NCBI RefSeq assembly: GCF_014692495.1
Contig: NZ_JACOIJ010000010.1
Location: 1-64,000 of the forward strand
DNA from: Sphingobacterium litopenaei
GTDB lineage: Bacteria; Bacteroidota; Bacteroidia; Sphingobacteriales; Sphingobacteriaceae
Reading direction: 5' to 3'
DNA: 64,000 nt
Shown piece by piece: positions 8,436 to 17,878 of this stretch; position 1 is the stretch's first letter; each line of letters begins with the position of its first letter. A program made the position numbers and the translations under genes. The notes below the pieces were generated by a model. The model ran no database searches. It was not told where the DNA came from and worked only from the letters and a program-made list of their open reading frames with translations.

Positions 8436-10391
8436 TTATTTGGCTCTCCAAGTATTGTTTTCTGGATTAATGTCGGGATAAACATTACGTGGATCTAATC
8501 TTACAGAAGTAAGTTTTTCTGTAGTATTCAACTTGAATGTCCAGACTTTATTCCTTTCCCAGATTTCTACAGGAAGTTTAGTCGTTACTTTCTGTCCACT
8601 TTCTGTAGTAGCTTCCACTTCAATTGGCATTGGAAGTTTACCTAAATTTTGTACGGTAACCAATGCGCCTTTCTTTTCATCCAACTCTATATAACGAACC
8701 TCTGAAATGCCTTGATCCATTTGCCAGTTATTTTGGAACATTCCTCTCCAAAACCAATTTAAATTTTCGCCTGTTTCATTTTCGATAGTACGGAAAAAGT
8801 CCGTTGGAGTGGGGTGTTTGTAAGCCCAATATTCTATGTATTTGCGGAAAGCAACATCGAAACGCTCAGGACCTATAATTTCTTCGCGCAATAATCGCAA
8901 GGCATATGCTGGTTTGTAATACGCTAATATACCTATGTTTCTTTCTCTCATCGTTTGAGGAGAATTCATCACAGGTTCTAATGAAGGATTGAATGTGGCT
9001 TGAGTTAAACTATTCTTACTTCCGAAAGATCTGTTGTATTCGCCTTTATTAAAATGCGCTGTAGAAATCTCATTGATAAACGTATTAAAGCCTTCATCCA
9101 TCCACGCGTGTAATCTTTCGTTGCTACCCACAATCATCGGAAACCAGTTGTGACCAAATTCATGATCTGTTACGCCCCATAAGTCTCCGCCTTTAGCTTT
9201 ATAACCACAGAAAGATAATCCTGGATACTCCATACCGCCAACATTAGAAGCGACATTTACGGCAACAGGATAAGGGTATTCAAACCATTTGGTGGAATAA
9301 TGCTCAATAGAAGCTTTTGTGTATTCTGTAGAGCGTTCCCATCCATTTTTGCCATTGCTTTCTTCTGGATATAGGGAAAGTGCTAAACTTGTTTTTCCGG
9401 AAGGAAGATTAATCTTTGCACCATCTACGATGAATGATGTAGAAGCAGTCCAAGCTACGTCATGCGCATTTTCTAAACGATACTTCCATGTAAGTTCCTT
9501 TTTATTCGGTCGAGAATTCTTATCTGTTACTTCTGCTAATGAACGAATCATGACTGTTTTGTCTGATTTTTTCGCTTCATTATAGCGGGATAGTTGCGTA
9601 GCAGTCCATACTTCTGCAGGATTCAATAACTCACCACCTAATGCCACAATATGATTAGCAGGCGCAGTAATTTCTACATTAAAATCACCAAATTCTAAAT
9701 AAAATTCACCTGGTCCAGTATACGGATGCGTATTCCAACCTAAAACATCATCGAATACCGCTACACGTGGATACCATTGTGCGATAGCATATATCTTCCC
9801 GTTTTTTGTTGGTAAAATACCTGTTCTGTCCGCGCCATATTCTGGAATAGAAAATTCAAAATCCATAGCAAAGGTGATTTTACCACCTTTAGCTTCTAAA
9901 GATTTCGGTAAATTAATACGCATTCTCGTATCGGTAATTACATAATCCGTAGTTGTTGCATTATTGATTTTGACATTTGATAATTTATAACCACCGTCAA
10001 AAGTGCTACTGGCACTTCCGTAACGGCTTTCTGTCAAAGGAATAGTCGCTTGTCCACGTGACTGGGAATTAAAAAGATTTTGATCTAACTGAAACCAGAC
10101 AAAGTCCAAAGCTTCTGGACTATTATTGGTATACGTTATTGTTAAAGAACCTTTTATTTTATCTTGTTTATCATTCAAAGTAGCTTTGATGTCGTAGCTG
10201 GCAGCATTCTGCCAATATTGTGGGCCGGGTTTTCCGCTTGCAGAACGATATTCTGTTCCATTAGAAGTATAAAAATTAGGACCAAAAGCTTCGCTATAAT
10301 TGTAATCGCTTTTCGGTTGTTGTGCTACTAAAGTTTGCGAAGATAATAATGCAAGACTTAGTAAAAGGCAGTTAGATATATTCTTTATCAT
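8436..10391 (-). CDS. Secreted M1-family metallopeptidase
   Basis: A 651-residue zinc aminopeptidase of the gluzincin M1 family with a signal peptide (to about residue 23, ...LVAQQ). The N-terminal beta domain is followed by the substrate motif GGMEYP (385-390; the classical form is GAMEN), the zinc motif HEFGH (410-414) and the third ligand in MDEGF (Glu 433). It likely releases N-terminal residues from peptides in the periplasm or at the surface. No C-terminal T9SS sorting domain is seen. It overlaps the upstream ArsC-like gene by 4 bases. Confidence 0.92.
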   Translation of the reverse strand: MIKNISNCLLLSLALLSSQTLVAQQPKSDYNYSEAFGPNFYTSNGTEYRSASGKPGPQYWQNAASYDIKATLNDKQDKIKGSLTITYTNNSPEALDFVWFQLDQNLFNSQSRGQATIPLTESRYGSASSTFDGGYKLSNVKINNATTTDYVITDTRMRINLPKSLEAKGGKITFAMDFEFSIPEYGADRTGILPTKNGKIYAIAQWYPRVAVFDDVLGWNTHPYTGPGEFYLEFGDFNVEITAPANHIVALGGELLNPAEVWTATQLSRYNEAKKSDKTVMIRSLAEVTDKNSRPNKKELTWKYRLENAHDVAWTASTSFIVDGAKINLPSGKTSLALSLYPEESNGKNGWERSTEYTKASIEHYSTKWFEYPYPVAVNVASNVGGMEYPGLSFCGYKAKGGDLWGVTDHEFGHNWFPMIVGSNERLHAWMDEGFNTFINEISTAHFNKGEYNRSFGSKNSLTQATFNPSLEPVMNSPQTMRERNIGILAYYKPAYALRLLREEIIGPERFDVAFRKYIEYWAYKHPTPTDFFRTIENETGENLNWFWRGMFQNNWQMDQGISEVRYIELDEKKGALVTVQNLGKLPMPIEVEATTESGQKVTTKLPVEIWERNKVWTFKLNTTEKLTSVRLDPRNVYPDINPENNTWRAK

Positions 10392-10741
10392 AAATTAGAT
10401 AATTTTTGTTTATAGGTTTCTTCATCAAATCCCAATATGATATCATTTTCCAATTCGATAACTGGACGTTTAATCATACTGTTGTTACTTAATAAAACTT
10501 CACGGGCAGATTTTTCATCTACTACAGCAGCTTGCTGTTCTGCAGAAAGCTTTTTCCAAGTAGTTCCTTTTTTATTTACTAAATTTTCCCAAGACGTTAG
10601 CTTTTGCCATTCCATTAGTTTTGAATCTTGAGCGGGTTCTTTTTTATAATCGTGGAAAGTATAAGCGATCTGGTTTTCATTCAGCCAATCCAAAGCTTTT
10701 TTTACTGTGTTACAATTCTTGATTCCGTAGACGTTTAACAT
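10388..10741 (-). CDS. ArsC/Spx family protein (YffB-like)
   Basis: A 117-residue thioredoxin-fold protein of the ArsC family. The single cysteine lies in [12 protein letters not shown] at about residue 10, as in YffB-type proteins, with the basic WKK and KRPVIE motifs further on. Members act as glutathione-type reductases or, in Firmicutes, as the RNA-polymerase binding regulator Spx; here the lone Cys fits the YffB branch. It is the first gene of the operon with the M1 peptidase. Its stop and the next start share ATGA. Confidence 0.88.
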   Translation of the reverse strand: MLNVYGIKNCNTVKKALDWLNENQIAYTFHDYKKEPAQDSKLMEWQKLTSWENLVNKKGTTWKKLSAEQQAAVVDEKSAREVLLSNNSMIKRPVIELENDIILGFDEETYKQKLSNL

Positions 10742-11043
10742 ATTTATTCGTTTTAGCTCTTAATATATTACTATAAAAGTAAGTATTATTTCAATTCTTA
10801 GGTTGTTAAAAATAGGTAAACTTATATCATTTATATTGAAAAATCTCGAGATATGGTTTTCATAGGTTTAGTCATATTCAATAATTTTAGATGGCTATAT
10901 GTTTCTATTTCATAATGTTAGAAAGAAGAAGGATTAGGATAATTTTATAAAAAATTCATTTTCATAGTGTATTTTTTACACTATTATTTTTTTTAATGAT
11001 AAATTAATTATATTTTTATAACTTCATTAAAAATAATACAAAA
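10742..11043. other. AT-rich intergenic region between divergent genes
   Basis: About 300 bases upstream of both the ArsC-like gene and the aldolase gene. It contains no credible reading frame. No exact TAnnTTTG promoter was found; TAGGTTTA near 10871 is one base off. The only clear structure is the hairpin at 10964-10984. Confidence 0.5.
10964..10994 (+). promoter_or_regulatory. Hairpin with T run upstream of the aldolase gene
   Basis: An 8-base-pair stem (ATAGTGTA / TACACTAT, loop TTTTT) is followed shortly by eight T on the plus strand, 50 bases before the aldolase ATG. It has the layout of a weak intrinsic terminator or attenuator in the leader. The stem has only two GC pairs, so it may be no more than AT-rich noise. 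Confidence 0.35.
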
Positions 11044-12123
11044 ATGAGCCTAAAAGATTATAAAGGTGTTTTGACAGGTGATCAAGTTCAAGAGTTATTT
11101 GAAATTGCTAAAAAACACAAATTTGCTTTACCTGCTGTAAACGTAATAGGTACTAACTCTATTAATGCAGTTCTAGAAACAGCAAAAGCTGTTAACTCTC
11201 CAGTTATCGTGCAATTGTCTAATGGTGGTGCACAATTTTATGCTGGTAAAACATTAAATAACGATGGATTAAAAGCATGTATCTTGGGTGCTGTTTCAGC
11301 TGCTCAACATGTTCATTTATTAGCTGAGCATTATGGTGTTGCAGTAATCTTGCATACGGATCACGCTGCTAAAAAATTACTTCCTTGGATCGATGGTTTA
11401 TTAGATGCTGGTGAAAAATTCTTTGCACAAAACGGTAAGCCTTTATTCTCTTCGCACATGTTGGATTTATCAGAAGAGCCTATCGAAGAAAATATCGAAA
11501 TCTCTGCTAAATACTTAGCTCGTATGAAACCACTAGGTATGACTGTAGAAATCGAATTGGGTGTGACTGGTGGTGAAGAAGACGGTGTAGACAACTCAGA
11601 TGTTGATAGCTCTAAATTATACACTCAACCTGAAGAAGTAGCGTACGCTTATGAAGAATTATCTAAAGTATCTGATAAATTCACAGTAGCTGCTGCTTTT
11701 GGTAACGTACATGGTGTATACAAACCAGGTAACGTGAAATTACAACCAGTTATCTTACACAACTCTCAAGAGTACATTCGTGAGAAATTTAATTTAGAAG
11801 CTGAAAAACCAGTAAACTTCGTATTCCACGGTGGTTCGGGTTCTTCTCCAGAAGAAATCGCTGAAGCTATCTCTTACGGCGCTATCAAAATGAACATCGA
11901 TACAGATATGCAATGGGCTATGTGGGATGGTGTTCGTGCTTACGAAGCTAAAAACCACGATTACTTACAAAGTCAAATTGGTAATCCTGAAGGTGAAGAT
12001 TCACCTAACAAAAAATACTACGATCCTCGTGTATGGTTACGCAAAGGAGAGGAAGCTTTCGTTGAGCGCTTAAAACAAGCTTTCGCGGAATTGAATGCTA
12101 TTGACGTAAACAGTAAATTGTAA
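11044..12123 (+). CDS. fbaA: Class II fructose-bisphosphate aldolase
   Basis: 359 residues, the length of class IIA (E. coli FbaA-type) aldolases. It splits fructose 1,6-bisphosphate into glyceraldehyde 3-phosphate and dihydroxyacetone phosphate in glycolysis and gluconeogenesis. Zinc-site and active-site blocks are visible: LHTDHAAKKLLPW, the Glu-rich GVTGGEEDGVDNS, AAFGNVHGVY, FHGGSGSS and KMNIDTDMQWA. The codons are strongly biased to a small set, as in a highly expressed gene. It is monocistronic, with its own terminator. Confidence 0.96.
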   Translation: MSLKDYKGVLTGDQVQELFEIAKKHKFALPAVNVIGTNSINAVLETAKAVNSPVIVQLSNGGAQFYAGKTLNNDGLKACILGAVSAAQHVHLLAEHYGVAVILHTDHAAKKLLPWIDGLLDAGEKFFAQNGKPLFSSHMLDLSEEPIEENIEISAKYLARMKPLGMTVEIELGVTGGEEDGVDNSDVDSSKLYTQPEEVAYAYEELSKVSDKFTVAAAFGNVHGVYKPGNVKLQPVILHNSQEYIREKFNLEAEKPVNFVFHGGSGSSPEEIAEAISYGAIKMNIDTDMQWAMWDGVRAYEAKNHDYLQSQIGNPEGEDSPNKKYYDPRVWLRKGEEAFVERLKQAFAELNAIDVNSKL

Positions 12124-12146
12124 TACCAAACATTATATATAGTTGA

Positions 12147-12180
12147 GGGTTATTGATTGAACATCGATAACCCTTTTCTT
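12147..12180 (+). terminator. Intrinsic terminator of the aldolase gene
   Basis: 11-base-pair stem (GGGTTATTGAT / ATCGATAACCC, one G-T pair) around a 5-base loop, followed by TTTTCTTTTG. It lies 23 bases after the stop. Confidence 0.88.
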
Positions 12181-12240
12181 TTGCTGTAAAAAACTCTTTG
12201 TACAGCTCATTTTAGTGCATATTTCTTGATATAAATACAG

Positions 12241-12248
12241 TATATTTG
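12241..12248 (+). promoter_or_regulatory. Bacteroidota -7 promoter element upstream of lepA
   Basis: TATATTTG matches the TAnnTTTG consensus exactly, 28 bases before the lepA ATG. No -33 TTG at the usual 17-23 base spacing is present. Confidence 0.5.
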
Positions 12249-12276
12249 CTTTTTAATTTGAAGGCATAAAACCTGT

Positions 12277-14067
12277 ATGAAGCATATACGTAATTTTTGT
12301 ATTATAGCACACATTGACCACGGTAAAAGTACCTTGGCGGATAGATTATTAGAATACACCAACACAATTTCGCAAAGAGAAGCACAAGCTCAACTTTTGG
12401 ATAATATGGATTTGGAACGTGAGCGTGGTATCACCATCAAATCGCACGCTATTCAAATGGATTATATTCAAGATGGTGAAAAATATACTTTGAATTTGAT
12501 CGATACGCCAGGACACGTGGATTTCTCTTATGAAGTATCTCGTTCAATCGCGGCGTGTGAAGGTGCATTATTAATCGTGGATGCTTCGCAAGGTATTCAG
12601 GCGCAAACTATTTCGAACCTTTATTTGGCAATGGAGCATGATTTAGAAATCATTCCTATCCTAAATAAAATGGACTTGCCTGGAGCAATGCCAGAAGAAG
12701 TGAAAGACCAAATCATTGATTTGATTGGTGGTAAACGTGAAGATATTATCCCAGCATCTGGTAAAACAGGTTTGGGGATTCCTGATATTTTAAGAGCGAT
12801 TGTAGAGCGTGTACCTGCACCAGTTGGTGATCCAAATGCGCCATTGCAAGCTTTGATTTTTGACTCGGTGTTCAACTCGTTTCGCGGTATCATGGCGTAT
12901 TTCAAAGTAGAAAATGGCGAGATTCGTAAAGGTGATAGGGTAAAATTCGTTGCTACGGGCAAAGAATATTTTGCGGATGAAGTAGGAACATTGAAATTAA
13001 ATCAAGTACCGAAAGAAGTAATCAAAACAGGTGACGTAGGTTATATCATCTCCGGTATCAAAGAAGCACGGGAAGTAAAAGTAGGAGATACAATCACTAC
13101 AAAAGATAACCCGTGTAAAGAAGCTATCCAAGGTTTTGAAGAGGTAAAACCAATGGTATTTGCCGGTATTTATCCAGTAGATACTGAAGACTTCGAAGAA
13201 TTGCGTGAGTCTATGCACCGTTTGCAATTGAATGATGCTTCGTTGGTTTTCGAACCCGAATCTTCTGCGGCTTTAGGTTTTGGTTTCCGTTGTGGTTTCT
13301 TGGGCATGCTGCATATGGAGATTATCCAAGAGCGTTTGGAGCGTGAGTTCAATATGACTGTAATCACCACAGTTCCCAACGTTTCTTACAAAGCATATTT
13401 GACAAAAGATAACGAAGAAATCATTGTTCACAACCCTTCGGATTTACCAGATCCTAGTAAATTGGATTCTATCGAAGAACCATATATTAAAGCAAACATC
13501 ATTACAAAAGCGGATTTCGTTGGTCCTGTAATGTCTCTTTGTATCCAAAAACGTGGTACTATTATTAATCAATCATACTTAACTTCGGATCGTGTGGAAT
13601 TGGTGTTCGAGATGCCGATGGGTGAAATTGTATTCGATTTCTATGATAAGTTGAAAACCATTTCTAAAGGTTATGCATCTTTTGATTACCACCAGATTGG
13701 ATACAGGCAATCGGATTTGGTGAAATTAGATATTCGTTTGAACGATGAGCCAGTAGATGCATTGTCATCCTTGATTCACCGTAGTAATGCGTACGATTTT
13801 GGTAAAAAAATCTGTGAAAAATTAAAAGAACTTTTACCTCGTCAACAATTCGAAATTCGTATACAAGCTTCTATTGGTGCGAAAATTATCGCGCGTGAAA
13901 CTATTTCAGCTTTACGTAAAGATGTAACGGCTAAATGTTATGGTGGTGATATTTCGCGTAAGCGTAAATTGTTGGAGAAACAGAAAAAAGGTAAAAAACG
14001 TATGCGTCAAGTCGGTAACGTAGAGATTCCTCAATCGGCGTTTATGGCGGTGTTGAAATTAGATTAA
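12277..14067 (+). CDS. lepA: Elongation factor 4 (LepA), ribosome-associated GTPase
   Basis: 596 residues, the normal length of LepA/EF4. The GTPase motifs are AHIDHGKST (G1), DTPGHVDF (G3) and NKMD (G4). The EF-G-like domains II, III and V follow, then the LepA-specific C-terminal domain rich in [15 protein letters not shown]. LepA acts on ribosomes in the cytoplasm and can back-translocate stalled or mispositioned tRNAs; its main role may be in 30S assembly. folD follows 31 bases later and is probably co-transcribed. Confidence 0.97.
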   Translation: MKHIRNFCIIAHIDHGKSTLADRLLEYTNTISQREAQAQLLDNMDLERERGITIKSHAIQMDYIQDGEKYTLNLIDTPGHVDFSYEVSRSIAACEGALLIVDASQGIQAQTISNLYLAMEHDLEIIPILNKMDLPGAMPEEVKDQIIDLIGGKREDIIPASGKTGLGIPDILRAIVERVPAPVGDPNAPLQALIFDSVFNSFRGIMAYFKVENGEIRKGDRVKFVATGKEYFADEVGTLKLNQVPKEVIKTGDVGYIISGIKEAREVKVGDTITTKDNPCKEAIQGFEEVKPMVFAGIYPVDTEDFEELRESMHRLQLNDASLVFEPESSAALGFGFRCGFLGMLHMEIIQERLEREFNMTVITTVPNVSYKAYLTKDNEEIIVHNPSDLPDPSKLDSIEEPYIKANIITKADFVGPVMSLCIQKRGTIINQSYLTSDRVELVFEMPMGEIVFDFYDKLKTISKGYASFDYHQIGYRQSDLVKLDIRLNDEPVDALSSLIHRSNAYDFGKKICEKLKELLPRQQFEIRIQASIGAKIIARETISALRKDVTAKCYGGDISRKRKLLEKQKKGKKRMRQVGNVEIPQSAFMAVLKLD

Positions 14068-14098
14068 TTTGTAGATCAACCTATAAAAATATATAAGC

Positions 14099-14983
14099 AT
14101 GAGATTATTAGACGGTAAAGAAGTATCCGCTAAGATTAAAGAAGATATTAAGAAAGAAGCTGCAGAATTTACGGCTAAAGCTGGTCGTAAGCCTCATTTG
14201 GTTGCTATTTTAGTAGGTAATGACGGTGGCAGCGAAACATATGTAGCAAGTAAAATGCGTAACTGTGAATTGGTAGGTTTTGAATCTACTAATATTCGTT
14301 ACGGCGTTGATATTACAGAAGAAGAATTAATCGCAAAAATTCAAGAAATCAATCAAGATGATACCATTGATGGATTAATTGTTCAATTGCCATTACCAAA
14401 ACATATTGATCCTGATAAGATTACCGAAGCTATTGATTATCGCAAGGATGTTGATGGTTTCCACCCAATCAACTTGGGTCGTATGCAACGTAATTTGCCA
14501 TGTTTTATTCCTGCGACACCTTATGGAATTATGATGATGTTGGAGCATTATGGTATTGATACATCTGGTAAACATGCTGTAGTCGTTGGTCGTAGTAATA
14601 TAGTGGGCTCGCCGATGAGTATTTTATTGGCACGCAATAGCAATCCAGGTAACTGTACCGTGACTTTAACACATAGCCGTACTGCAGATTTGAAAACTGA
14701 AGTATTGCGTGGAGACATCGTTGTAGCTGCTATCGGTAAAAAGAACTTCGTTACTGCTGATATGGTAAAAGATGGTGCTATCGTCATTGACGTAGGTATC
14801 AATAGAGAAAACTCTACAGAAACAAAATCAGGTTTCAAATTATACGGTGACGTTGACTTTGAAGAAGTTTCTAAAAAAGCATCTTGGATTACTCCGGTAC
14901 CAGGAGGTGTAGGTTTGATGACTATTGTTGGTCTATTAAAGAACACTTTGGAAGCCGCAAAAGGTACTATCTACACGAAATAG
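14099..14983 (+). CDS. folD: Bifunctional methylene-THF dehydrogenase / methenyl-THF cyclohydrolase
   Basis: 294 residues with the FolD hallmarks: the catalytic Lys in YVASKMRNCELVGF, DGLIVQLPLPKH, the Rossmann segment VVVGRSNIVGSPMS and the C-terminal TPVPGGVGLMT. It interconverts 5,10-methylene-THF and 10-formyl-THF with NADP, feeding purine and formyl-Met synthesis. It lies downstream of lepA on the same strand; no terminator is seen between them or right after it. Confidence 0.97.
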   Translation: MRLLDGKEVSAKIKEDIKKEAAEFTAKAGRKPHLVAILVGNDGGSETYVASKMRNCELVGFESTNIRYGVDITEEELIAKIQEINQDDTIDGLIVQLPLPKHIDPDKITEAIDYRKDVDGFHPINLGRMQRNLPCFIPATPYGIMMMLEHYGIDTSGKHAVVVGRSNIVGSPMSILLARNSNPGNCTVTLTHSRTADLKTEVLRGDIVVAAIGKKNFVTADMVKDGAIVIDVGINRENSTETKSGFKLYGDVDFEEVSKKASWITPVPGGVGLMTIVGLLKNTLEAAKGTIYTK

Positions 14984-15049
14984 TTAAAGTTTCTTTGGCA
15001 TAAGAATTGTAAAACAATAACAGTTAATAAATTTTTAAACTTAAATAGT

Positions 15050-15565
15050 ATGAAAAAAATTGCATTATTAGCTGTTGCAACAGCAGCTTTAACATTTACT
15101 GCGTGTAATAATAATCCGTCAAAAGATAGAAATAATGACGGCGAAGTTTCAGTAGGAGAGCATGTGGATCACACACATGATCACTTGAACGATGCAGCAC
15201 ATGATGCGTATCATAAAGCAGAAGAAGACTATAATCAAGCTAAAGCTGATCTGGATGCTGCAATTGAAAGAGGAGATAAAGAAGCTGAAGCTGCAGCTCG
15301 TAAAACTTTAGCTGATGCAGAAACTGTTTGGGAAAAGGCAAAAGCAGATATGCAACATGCTGCTGACAAAGCAAAAGATGGTATTAATGATGCTGTAGAT
15401 GCAACTGAGGATGCCGCTGAAAAAACAGGTGATAAAATCGAAAGCGGAGCTAAGAAAGTAGGAGATGCTGCAAAGGATGCTGCTGACAAAACTGAAGCAG
15501 CCGCTAAGGATGCAGCAGATAAGACTAAGAAAAAAGCTAACGAACTAAAAGAAGCTTTAAAATAA
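15050..15565 (+). CDS. Lipoprotein with repetitive Ala/Lys-rich helical tail
   Basis: 171 residues with a lipoprotein signal (lipobox LTFTAC, Cys at about 19). A short acidic/His stretch (GEHVDHTHDHLNDAAHDAY) precedes a long charged helix. The C-terminal part is built of imperfect 11-residue repeats of the type KDAADKTEAAA, like LEA or YtxH/CsbD stress proteins. It is probably a periplasmic lipid-anchored helix or coiled coil; the role is unknown. The HxHDH cluster could bind metal, which is a guess. A terminator follows 22 bases after the stop. Confidence 0.75.
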   Translation: MKKIALLAVATAALTFTACNNNPSKDRNNDGEVSVGEHVDHTHDHLNDAAHDAYHKAEEDYNQAKADLDAAIERGDKEAEAAARKTLADAETVWEKAKADMQHAADKAKDGINDAVDATEDAAEKTGDKIESGAKKVGDAAKDAADKTEAAAKDAADKTKKKANELKEALK

Positions 15566-15586
15566 TCTATAATTAAAGTATTTTGT

Positions 15587-15614
15587 GAAGCGTCTATCGA
15601 ATGATAGGCGCTTT
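15587..15614 (+). terminator. Intrinsic terminator of the lipoprotein gene
   Basis: Stem AAGCGTCTATC paired with GATAGGCGCTT (one G-T pair), loop GAAT, followed by TACTTATTTTTG. The T-rich tail doubles as the promoter of the next gene. Confidence 0.8.
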
Positions 15615-15617
15615 ACT

Positions 15618-15625
15618 TATTTTTG
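15618..15625 (+). promoter_or_regulatory. -7 promoter element immediately before a start codon
   Basis: TATTTTTG matches TAnnTTTG exactly and ends 4 bases before the ATG at 15630. With the usual start site several bases downstream, the mRNA would have almost no leader. Confidence 0.5.
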
Positions 15626-15629
15626 TGCT

Positions 15630-16079
15630 ATGAATAAAGAACAAATTGTTGAGGCGTGTTTTTCAATCTTGAATCAAAAAATTGATCAGGTAAATTTTGC
15701 AATTCAGGATGCTAATCAAAGTCTACATGATGATACCAAAAGTAGCGCAGGGGATAAGTATGAGACAAGCCGTGAAATGATTCAACAAGATTTGAATCGT
15801 TATGAACAACAATTGAAAGTTCTGAATCAAGATACCGAAATATTGAACCGTATTAAAACGCAAAAAGTTGAAAGCAACAAAGCTGGTCTTGGCTCAGTGA
15901 TACAAACCGATAAAGCGATTTATTTTTTGGCAACAAGTATTGGTTTAGTAAGCGTAGGAGATCAGAAAATATTTAGTATTTCTACAGCTTCACCAATTGG
16001 AAAAGTACTTGTAGGAAAGGCTGTAGGTGAGTCTTTTGAGTTTAATGGGGCTAAACAAGTGATTAAAGATTTGTATTAA
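15630..16079 (+). CDS. GreA/GreB-like protein, function uncertain
   Basis: About 149 residues from the ATG at 15630; an in-frame GTG at 15585 lies inside the upstream terminator and is rejected as start. The N-terminal half is a helical hairpin (SSAGDKYETSREMIQQDLNR resembles the acidic loop region of Gre factors) and the C-terminal half a small beta domain ending in SPIGKVLVGKAVGESFEF, close to the GreA C-terminal PIGRALLGK pattern. It may bind RNA polymerase. Its last 4 bases overlap the convergent map gene. Confidence 0.65.
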   Translation: MNKEQIVEACFSILNQKIDQVNFAIQDANQSLHDDTKSSAGDKYETSREMIQQDLNRYEQQLKVLNQDTEILNRIKTQKVESNKAGLGSVIQTDKAIYFLATSIGLVSVGDQKIFSISTASPIGKVLVGKAVGESFEFNGAKQVIKDLY

Positions 16080-16840
16080 TTGAAAATCTTATTGTCTGCT
16101 GTTAGAATAATTGGTTTTCCGTCAGTAATTAAGATAGTATGTTCATGTTGTGCCATATAGCCTCCTTTGTCGCCAATCATTGTCCAACCATCATTTAATT
16201 CGATAGCATATGTTGAATTTGTTGATATAAATGTTTCTATCGCTACAACTGAATTTTTCTTGAAGCGACGTTGATCAAAACGGTTTCTATAGTTTAGTAA
16301 CTCATCTGGATCTTCGTGTAAACTTTTTCCAACACCATGCCCACCTAAGTTTTTGATAACTTTATATCCGCGCTTTTTGGCTTCAGTTTCCATCAAATGT
16401 CCTATATCAGCAATTTTAACACCACCACGAATATTATCCAAAGTTTTTTGCAATATTTCTTTTGACGCGTCTACTAATTTTTGGTGGTTATAAATATCTT
16501 TTCCTAAAACAAAGGAACAACCATTATCCGCCCAAAAACCGTTTAATTCTGCTGAAACATCGATGTTTATTAAATCTCCATCTTTCAAAATACGGTTTTC
16601 AGAAGGTATGCCGTGACAAAATTCTTTATTTACACTTATACACGTATATCCAGGAAAGCCATATGTTTTATTAGGTGCAGAATTAGCATACATAGAAGTA
16701 AGGATACTAGCACCATAATTGTCCAATTCCTTTGTTGACATTCCAACTTTGGTAAACTCAACCATTTTCCTTAGAGTGTATGCAACTGCATTTGCAGCTT
16801 TTTGCATACCTAATAACTCTTGTTCGTTGCTAATTGACAT
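16076..16840 (-). CDS. map: Type I methionine aminopeptidase
   Basis: 254 residues, single-domain type I MetAP without the N-terminal zinc-ribbon. Metal ligands are visible: Asp in NIDVSAELNGFWADN, His in GGHGVGKSLHEDP, Glu in VAIETFIS and Glu in AQHEHTILI. It removes the initiator Met from nascent proteins. It is not beside ribosomal-protein genes, so it may be an additional copy to the one usually found in the spc/alpha region; that is an inference. Confidence 0.93.
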   Translation of the reverse strand: MSISNEQELLGMQKAANAVAYTLRKMVEFTKVGMSTKELDNYGASILTSMYANSAPNKTYGFPGYTCISVNKEFCHGIPSENRILKDGDLINIDVSAELNGFWADNGCSFVLGKDIYNHQKLVDASKEILQKTLDNIRGGVKIADIGHLMETEAKKRGYKVIKNLGGHGVGKSLHEDPDELLNYRNRFDQRRFKKNSVVAIETFISTNSTYAIELNDGWTMIGDKGGYMAQHEHTILITDGKPIILTADNKIFN

Positions 16841-16877
16841 GAGTAATAATATTTATATAGTTAAAGATAAAGAAATA

Positions 16878-17756
16878 TCATTTATCAAACTTTTCTAATT
16901 GTCCCAATAAGCCAGTCAATCCTCCAGTATGGACAATTAGGATTTTGGTTCCTTCTTGAAAATAATCTTTTTCAATTAAATCGTGCAAAGCATACATTGC
17001 TTTACCCGTATAGGTCGGTTCTATCATGACACCGGTAGCTTTGATATAATTTTTGACAAAATTTATTAGTTCGGGCTTTACTTTTGCATATCCGCCAAAG
17101 TGATAATCTAGATGTAATTCTATTTGATCAATAGGCGCATGGTACTTTTGGATTTCATCTAAGATAAAACCACCATTTTTCAAAACAGGAATAACGTGTA
17201 GTTTCGTTTTTAGATTTTGTTCTTGAATTCCTTGTGCTATTCCAGCTGCTGTAGTTCCTGTTCCAGCAGCACAAAAGATGTGGTCATAAGTATTTGCTAA
17301 TTCATCAACCAATTCTTTGCATCCCCAAGTCGCCTCTGAATTAGCGCCGCCTTCATCAATAAAATAGCATTTTTCTTTATTTTCTAATTGCTCGAAAAGC
17401 TTTAGCTTATCCTTATAGTCCTCTCTTGAAACAAATCGCAGTTTCATCCCAAAAAGCTTACACATATCCAGCACGGGATTATTGATATCTTCACCGCGTA
17501 CAAAGCCAATAGTTTTATACTGATAAGTTGCACCTGAACAAGCTGTTGCTAATAGATGGTTGGACCACGCTCCACCAAAGGTGACTAAGGTTGTCTTTTG
17601 TTCTTCTTGTGCTTTTTGCAGGTTATATTTTAATTTACGCCATTTATTCCCTGAGATAAAAGGATGAATCATATCATCTCTTTTGAGATAGACCTGTACA
17701 TTTTTGGATTTGTAGAGTAGATGTTCAATCTTTTGTTCTGGGCTATAAATGTGCAT
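16878..17756 (-). CDS. PLP enzyme of the ACC deaminase / D-cysteine desulfhydrase family
   Basis: 292 residues of fold-type II PLP enzymes. The Schiff-base Lys sits in SGNKWRKLKYNL, followed by SNHLLATACSG and the glycine-rich phosphate loop CAAGTGTTAAGIAQG, with a closing HTGGLTGLLGQ. Family members deaminate 1-aminocyclopropane-1-carboxylate or desulfhydrate D-cysteine. In Bacteroidota most are expected to be D-cysteine desulfhydrases; the substrate cannot be fixed here. It lies 37 bases upstream of map, same strand, so the two may be co-transcribed. Confidence 0.85.
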   Translation of the reverse strand: MHIYSPEQKIEHLLYKSKNVQVYLKRDDMIHPFISGNKWRKLKYNLQKAQEEQKTTLVTFGGAWSNHLLATACSGATYQYKTIGFVRGEDINNPVLDMCKLFGMKLRFVSREDYKDKLKLFEQLENKEKCYFIDEGGANSEATWGCKELVDELANTYDHIFCAAGTGTTAAGIAQGIQEQNLKTKLHVIPVLKNGGFILDEIQKYHAPIDQIELHLDYHFGGYAKVKPELINFVKNYIKATGVMIEPTYTGKAMYALHDLIEKDYFQEGTKILIVHTGGLTGLLGQLEKFDK

Positions 17757-17866
17757 GTGCGCTAATTCCTAATTTTATTATTTAGCTCCATAAATATAAT
17801 CGCTGAATTATCAATGATTTTAGTTGTAGAACTGCCCAAAGTTAATAGATTTCGGCTTATTTCCTT

Positions 17867-17874
17867 TACTTTTG
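17867..17874 (+). promoter_or_regulatory. -7 promoter element immediately before a start codon
   Basis: TACTTTTG matches TAnnTTTG exactly and ends 4 bases before the ATG of the pseudouridine synthase gene, the same geometry as at 15618-15625. Confidence 0.5.
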
Positions 17875-17878
17875 TAAC

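Noticed and set aside
15235..15489. 84-codon frame opposite the lipoprotein gene
   Set aside because: Ala/Ser-rich mirror of the Ala/Lys repeats, no independent signal.
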